DNA from: Minisyncoccota bacterium
GTDB taxonomy: Bacteria; Patescibacteria; Paceibacteria; UBA9973
Direction of reading: 5' to 3'
Assembly: GCA_028696935.1 (NCBI GenBank)
Contig: JAQVGE010000025.1
Coordinates: forward strand, 1 to 9,917
Length of the DNA: 9,917 bases
Under the pieces are notes generated by a model. It saw only the letters and a program-made list of their open reading frames with translations. It had not been told where the DNA came from and did no database searches. The stretch's first letter is position 1; each line of letters begins with the position of its first letter. Position numbers and translations under genes: made by a program. Positions 7,832-9,917 of this stretch are shown here, piece after piece.

Positions 7832-8623
7832 TTAAGTCCCCTCTTCCCCTTCTTTTATTTTTACAGCCAACATGTAATAGGCTGTGGTAAGAGATCCAAA
7901 AACTATCGCCTGGATTACCCCAGAGAGAAGACTCATTGATGTCCATAGAATCGGAATTCCGTAAGCAAAAGCTCCTAAGATAAGCGTGGCAAGGATTTCT
8001 CCGGCATACATGTTTCCAAATAAACGCAAGGAAAGAGAGACGACTTTTGCCAGTTCGCCGATAATATCTAAAAGACCTATTGCAAAGTCTATTATAGCCA
8101 TAACTCCAGATTTTAACCCTTTTTTAAATCCCAAGTATACATCTTTAAATTTAAAGAATTTACCTAAATGTCCAAAAAATCCCCAATCTTTAATACTGAC
8201 AATATTGGTTAAGACAACTGCCCCAAGAGCTAAGCCAAAAGTAGTATTAAAATCAGATGTAGGAGATCTAAAAATAGAAACTCCATCTATGGTTATGCTC
8301 ATTAATCCTGGAATTATGCTAATTAAATTAGAAAAACCGATATATAAAAACAAAGAAGCAATAAGAGGAAATATCGCTTTGGCGTATTTTTCGCCACCAG
8401 TTATTTGTTTTATTAAATCAAGCATCGATTCAAATAATATTTCAACTGCGGTTTGAGATTTATTAGGCCTAACTCTATATTTACGGATAACAAAAAAACA
8501 TATAGCAGCAAAAACTAATAGTATTAAAATTGAAGTTAGTGTTGTGTTTGCTATTTTGAAATCACCGATTGTCATTATCGTGTCTGGGGTAACACCTGAA
8601 GTTTCTCTGTGAATTCTAAACAT
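7832..8623 (-). CDS. atpB: F1Fo-ATP synthase subunit a
   Basis: Subunit a is the membrane stator that provides the two ion half-channels beside the c ring. The 263 residues contain about five or six hydrophobic helices. The family motifs are PTSDFNTTFGLAL (121-133) and LSLRLFGNMYAGEI (197-210), in which Arg200 is the essential arginine, plus the last-helix segment IQAIVFGSLTTAYY with Gln239. Glu190 lies in the helix before the arginine. The N-terminus is short and carries no cleavable signal. The gene begins 2 nt after the stop of the AtpZ/I-like gene, with AAATAATT as its leader and no Shine-Dalgarno sequence, and is followed by a 117-nt A/T spacer. Confidence 0.96.
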   Translation of the reverse strand: MFRIHRETSGVTPDTIMTIGDFKIANTTLTSILILLVFAAICFFVIRKYRVRPNKSQTAVEILFESMLDLIKQITGGEKYAKAIFPLIASLFLYIGFSNLISIIPGLMSITIDGVSIFRSPTSDFNTTFGLALGAVVLTNIVSIKDWGFFGHLGKFFKFKDVYLGFKKGLKSGVMAIIDFAIGLLDIIGELAKVVSLSLRLFGNMYAGEILATLILGAFAYGIPILWTSMSLLSGVIQAIVFGSLTTAYYMLAVKIKEGEEGT

Positions 8624-8625
8624 AA

Positions 8626-8916
8626 TTATTTATTATTAGTTTCATTTTTTCTTAATTCTCTTATTTGATCCTCTATTATTTTTATTTTTTTAGCTTTCTT
8701 TTTGTAAAAATAAAAAACTAAAATCCACGAAAAAATGAAGGAAATAAATAAAGCTATCGTTGTAATATTTTTATTTCCTGTTTCTCCAATAATAATTTTA
8801 CTTATCCAAACAGCCAAAAAAGCTGGAATTCCAAAAATAAAAGCTATTTGAAGACCTAACCAGAAAAAACCAGTAACTTCTTTATCTCTTTCATTTTCGA
8901 GTTTTTTTAAGTCCAT
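8626..8916 (-). CDS. AtpZ/AtpI-like small membrane protein, first gene of the atp operon
   Basis: This 96-residue protein has two predicted membrane helices (about 15-38 and 51-71) joined by a short polar loop, and a basic C-terminal tail. The size, two-helix topology and position before atpB match the AtpZ/AtpI accessory family, whose members assist ATP synthase assembly or Mg2+ supply. Sequence similarity is too weak to choose between Z and I. The frame can be read from a TTG at 8928, but the ATG at 8916 (MDLKKLENERDKEV) is preferred because it gives the usual polar N-terminus and lies about 33 nt after the predicted transcription start. The stop codon is 2 nt from the atpB start, so the two are probably coupled. 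Confidence 0.7.
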   Translation of the reverse strand: MDLKKLENERDKEVTGFFWLGLQIAFIFGIPAFLAVWISKIIIGETGNKNITTIALFISFIFSWILVFYFYKKKAKKIKIIEDQIRELRKNETNNK

Positions 8917-8930
8917 AAATAGAATCAAGC

Positions 8931-8946
8931 CAATGAAAGTTCATTG
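8931..8946. promoter_or_regulatory. Perfect palindrome at the start of the atp transcript, possible operator
   Basis: CAATGAA-AG-TTCATTG is a perfect 7+2+7 inverted repeat. It lies 10 bp downstream of the atp -10 box, at about +4 to +19, a classic position for a repressor site. As RNA it would form only a weak 5-bp stem, so a DNA-level dimer site is the better reading. Confidence 0.5.
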
Positions 8947-8955
8947 ACCGCCCAT

Positions 8956-8984
8956 AGTATATAAGAACTATCTTAAAAAATCAA
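8956..8984 (-). promoter_or_regulatory. Promoter of the ATP synthase operon (TTGATT-17-TATACT)
   Basis: Minus strand: -35 TTGATT at 8984-8979, 17-bp spacer, -10 TATACT at 8961-8956. Both boxes are near consensus with ideal spacing. The predicted start is near 8949, giving a leader of about 33 nt to the ATG at 8916. The transcript would run about 6.6 kb to the terminator at 2281-2308. It diverges from the tRNA promoter. Confidence 0.75.
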
Positions 8985-9012
8985 GTTGATATATTGCGGT
9001 ATTTTAAAGATT

Positions 9013-9041
9013 TTGCTATATTTACTCTATTGGTTTATTTT
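9013..9041 (+). promoter_or_regulatory. Promoter of tRNA-Ile (TTGCTA-17-TATTTT)
   Basis: -35 TTGCTA at 9013-9018, 17-bp spacer, -10 TATTTT at 9036-9041, with the start expected near 9048, just before the tRNA. A second candidate overlaps it: TTGCGG at 8994-8999, 17 bp, TATATT at 9017-9022, which would leave a short leader for RNase P to remove. Confidence 0.5.
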
Positions 9042-9051
9042 TAGTGATTAC

Positions 9052-9123
9052 GCGTGTGTAGTTCAGTGGTAGAACGCTGTCCTGATAAGACAGAGGTCCT
9101 TGGTCCGATTCCAAGCACACGCA
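9052..9123 (+). tRNA. tRNA-Ile(GAU)
   Basis: The full cloverleaf can be traced. The acceptor stem is GCGTGTG/CACACGC (9052-9058 with 9116-9122), the D stem GTTC/GAAC with loop AGTGGTA, and the anticodon stem CTGTC/GACAG with loop CTGATAA, so the anticodon is GAT (9084-9086). The variable loop is AGGTC and the T stem CTTGG/CCAAG. The discriminator is A9123, as expected for isoleucine. CCA is not encoded. One oddity is that the T loop reads TCCGATT, so position 55 is C (9105) instead of the near-universal U that becomes pseudouridine. The two following genes are on the other strand, and a terminator comes 5 nt later. Confidence 0.95.
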
Positions 9124-9126
9124 CAA
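9110..9126 (+). repeat. tRNA 3'-end direct repeat, copy 1 (att-like)
   Basis: TCCAAGCACACGCACAA covers the T-stem 3' strand, acceptor 3' strand, discriminator and three more bases. It recurs exactly at 9286-9302. Direct duplication of a tRNA 3' end is the usual footprint of tRNA-targeting integrases, although here the copies are only 176 bp apart and no integrase is present. Confidence 0.75.
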
Positions 9127-9127
9127 T

Positions 9128-9153
9128 TAAAAAATCCCTGTAGGGATTTTTTA
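9128..9153 (+). terminator. Terminator of tRNA-Ile
   Basis: An 11-bp stem with core AAAAAATCCC/GGGATTTTTT (9129-9138 with 9143-9152, plus T9128-A9153) closes a TGTA loop and ends in a T-run. The flanking A-run means it could act on either strand. Confidence 0.85.
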
Positions 9154-9302
9154 GCGTGTGAGCAAATAAACTGCTTTATTTGCGTCTTGGAATCGGAAAG
9201 CTTTTGCTTAATATCGAAAAAGCTTTGCTTTAAGATATTGCAAAAGGTGTACTGAAACTGTAAGTTTTGATAAGCGTATTTGCGGTCCAAGCACACGCAC
9301 AA
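9154..9302 (+). ncRNA. tRNA-derived structured unit (candidate tRNA-like RNA or degenerate insert)
   Basis: This segment between two terminators reuses tRNA-Ile parts. GCGTGTG (9154-9160) can pair with CACACGC (9292-9298), an acceptor-like stem identical to that of the tRNA. CTTGGA (9186-9191) pairs with TCCAAG (9286-9291), the tRNA T stem. The D and anticodon arms are replaced by one 9-bp hairpin (9162-9170 with 9175-9183, loop CTGC). The T loop is replaced by about 94 nt holding a long imperfect hairpin: CTTTTGC/GCAAAAG (9201-9207 with 9240-9246), AATATC/GATATT (9210-9215 with 9234-9239), AAAGC/GCTTT (9219-9223 with 9227-9231). CTTGGAATCGGA (9186-9197) is also an exact inverted copy of tRNA 9104-9115. 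The plus strand is favoured by the tRNA-like 3' end and the terminator after it, but the symmetry leaves strand uncertain. No promoter of its own is clear. A non-functional tandem copy or integration scar remains possible. Confidence 0.45.
9286..9302 (+). repeat. tRNA 3'-end direct repeat, copy 2 (att-like)
   Basis: This is an exact 17-bp copy of 9110-9126. It is directly followed by an A-run and a terminator, just as the tRNA itself is, so it may mark the end of a duplicated tRNA-plus-terminator unit. Confidence 0.75.
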
Positions 9303-9334
9303 AAAAACACCTCGCTTTTAAACGAGGTGTTTTT
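9303..9334. terminator. Bidirectional terminator after the tRNA-derived unit and the RRM gene
   Basis: A 12-bp perfect stem AAAAACACCTCG/CGAGGTGTTTTT (9303-9314 with 9323-9334) closes an 8-nt loop. It lies 11 nt beyond the RRM stop codon on the minus strand and directly after the tRNA-derived unit on the plus strand, with A and T runs suited to both directions. Confidence 0.9.
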
Positions 9335-9345
9335 CTAAATAAAAT

Positions 9346-9612
9346 TTATCTTTGTGGGCGTTCTTCCATTGGACGAGCCTCATTCACAGTAAGATTACGA
9401 CCTTCATAATCTTTGCCATCAAACATTGAGATAGCTTTTTCGGCATCAGCATCGTTTGTCATTTCAACGAAACCAAAACCTTTTGAGCGACCGGTCATTT
9501 TATCCATAATAATGATAGCTGATTCAACTTGACCAGCTGTCTCAAAATGAGCCTTTAGCTCATCATTAGTAGTCTTGTAAGGAAGACCACCAACATATAA
9601 CTTCTTTGCCAT
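9346..9612 (-). CDS. Small single-RRM RNA-binding protein
   Basis: This 88-residue protein is one RNA recognition motif with almost nothing else. RNP2 is LYVGGL (5-10) and RNP1 is KGFGFVEM (44-51), with the RNA-stacking aromatics Tyr6, Phe46 and Phe48 all present. The beta-alpha-beta-beta-alpha-beta order is complete and ends at NLTVNEARP. Proteins of this type in cyanobacteria and other bacteria bind single-stranded RNA and are often cold-responsive or localise mRNA. Many carry a Gly/Arg-rich tail, which is absent here: the chain stops soon after MEERPQR. The frame extends to a TTG at 9621, but ATG 9612 (MAKKLYVGG) fits the family start. There is no Shine-Dalgarno sequence. The gene is monocistronic, with a terminator 11 nt downstream and a long hairpin-rich region upstream. 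Confidence 0.93.
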   Translation of the reverse strand: MAKKLYVGGLPYKTTNDELKAHFETAGQVESAIIIMDKMTGRSKGFGFVEMTNDADAEKAISMFDGKDYEGRNLTVNEARPMEERPQR

Positions 9613-9811
9613 ATATGACAATATACTTGTAAAATGTTACTTATTTAATAAAATATCATTCTACAAAAAATTAACTTTCCGATTCGAAACTCGGACTCCA
9701 CTTTTAAGGTGGAGACTTATAAATGTAATCGCATTAGCTCGATTTCATTTACATACCTCAATGTTTTAACACACGAAGAATGAAACTAACCAAAACACTT
9801 GACAACTACTT
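9613..9811 (-). promoter_or_regulatory. Hairpin-rich region upstream of the RRM gene, possible long 5' leader
   Basis: About 200 nt without a usable ORF on either strand (only 4-5 codon frames). Read on the minus strand it holds AAATG-A-AATCG pairing with CGATT-A-CATTT (9750-9740 with 9731-9721) around an 8-nt loop, then CTCCAC/GTGGAG (9714-9709 with 9701-9696) with a 7-nt loop, then TCCGA/TCGGA (9695-9691 with 9682-9678) with an 8-nt loop. If transcription begins at the 9817-9845 promoter, these hairpins lie in the mRNA leader. They also resemble loose tRNA arms, but no cloverleaf closes. Confidence 0.45.
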
Positions 9812-9816
9812 TTTTA

Positions 9817-9845
9817 ACTATAACACGGATTGTAAAATAAAACAA
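9817..9845 (-). promoter_or_regulatory. Candidate promoter for the RRM transcript (TTGTTT-17-TATAGT)
   Basis: Minus strand: -35 TTGTTT at 9845-9840, 17-bp spacer, -10 TATAGT at 9822-9817. The spacing is ideal and the -10 good, but the -35 is weak. It would give a leader of about 200 nt. No better site is obvious closer to the RRM start. Confidence 0.4.
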
Positions 9846-9847
9846 CA

Positions 9848-9880
9848 AAATAAGCCTTAACAATGAGTTAAGGCTTATTT
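9848..9880 (-). terminator. Strong hairpin terminator, probably of a gene right of the window
   Basis: A 14-bp perfect stem (9848-9861 with 9867-9880, core AAGCCTTAAC/GTTAAGGCTT) closes a 5-nt loop. On the minus strand it is followed by a T-rich tract; on the plus strand the tract is poorer. It most likely ends a minus-strand gene that lies beyond 9917. The last 37 bases allow short minus frames ending at 9892 or 9879, but none can be identified. Confidence 0.75.
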
Positions 9881-9917
9881 ATATAAGACTACTAAGAGTG
9901 TTTTTGGTATCTAGGTC

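Noticed and set aside
7986..8456. Plus-strand frame of 156 codons opposite atpB, and similar frames opposite atpA, atpC and atpF
   Set aside because: They are mirror frames of highly conserved ATP synthase genes and have no promoter or family resemblance.
8917..8928. TTG start at 8928 for the AtpZ/I-like gene
   Set aside because: It adds only four hydrophobic residues before a good ATG at 8916 that gives the family-like polar N-terminus.
9063..9302. Minus-strand frame of 79 codons opposite the tRNA and its derived unit
   Set aside because: Half of it is the exact antisense of tRNA-Ile and the rest covers hairpins and a terminator. It is an incidental frame.
9154..9302. tmRNA (ssrA)
   Set aside because: There is no 3' TTCGA-type T loop, no tag-peptide frame and no GGGG/CCCC acceptor. 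It is also far too short.
9613..9621. TTG start at 9621 for the RRM gene
   Set aside because: ATG at 9612 gives the standard MAKKLYVGG start seen in this family.
9678..9750. Possible tRNA-Leu(UAA) on the minus strand (loop CTTAAAA followed by GTTTCGAA)
   Set aside because: There is no D arm and no acceptor stem, and the T-like stem has an 8-nt loop. No cloverleaf can be closed.
9799..9824. Plus-strand promoter TTGACA ... TATAAC
   Set aside because: The -35 is perfect, but the spacer is only 14 bp and no plus-strand gene follows before the terminator at 9848.

Overview
The window reads as AT-rich bacterial DNA, most likely from a Candidate Phyla Radiation (Patescibacteria/Parcubacteria-like) genome. 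The clues are short intergenic gaps, almost no Shine-Dalgarno sequences, a 21-residue lysine-rich microprotein, a small single-RRM protein, an ABC-F ATPase whose second NBD carries an unusual DEPTNHIN motif, and the start of what looks like a Pif1-like helicase. The lineage is an inference from gene style; no 16S or ribosomal marker is present.

Layout. Positions 1-41 (minus) hold the first 13 codons of a gene running off the left edge, with an extended -10 so close that its mRNA may be leaderless. Positions 82-1551 (minus) hold an ABC-F gene. Its apparent natural start (ATG at 1551) is separated from the rest by an in-frame amber codon at 1504-1506, so only the part from the internal ATG at 1449 is open. 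Positions 1575-1765 (minus) form a complete miniature transcription unit (promoter, leader hairpin, 21-codon lysine-rich ORF, terminator). Positions 1816-2308 (plus) hold a single-TM protein of unknown function with its own promoter and a shared bidirectional terminator.

Positions 2315-8984 (minus) are a complete F1Fo-ATP synthase operon in the classic order: AtpZ/I-like, a, c, b, delta, alpha, gamma, beta, epsilon. A good sigma-70-type promoter (TTGATT-17-TATACT) precedes it, with a perfect 7+2+7 palindrome at about +4 to +19. All subunits needed for the rotary enzyme are present and their key catalytic residues are intact. The c subunit has Glu in both helices (E28 and E61) plus S62, T63 and Y66, which matches the two-carboxylate Na+ motif and suggests a sodium-coupled enzyme. 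Delta is unusually short.

Positions 9013-9334 (plus) hold tRNA-Ile(GAU), its terminator, and then a 149-bp segment that reuses pieces of the tRNA. Its ends can rebuild the acceptor and T stems around large internal hairpins, and it is followed by a second terminator. Positions 9346-9845 (minus) hold an RRM RNA-binding protein gene behind a long, hairpin-rich region that could be a regulatory 5' leader. The right end holds a strong hairpin terminator and no recognisable gene.

The most notable items are the tRNA-derived structured unit, the two-carboxylate c subunit, the in-frame amber codon in the ABC-F gene, the self-contained microprotein gene, and the consistent absence of Shine-Dalgarno sequences across the atp operon.
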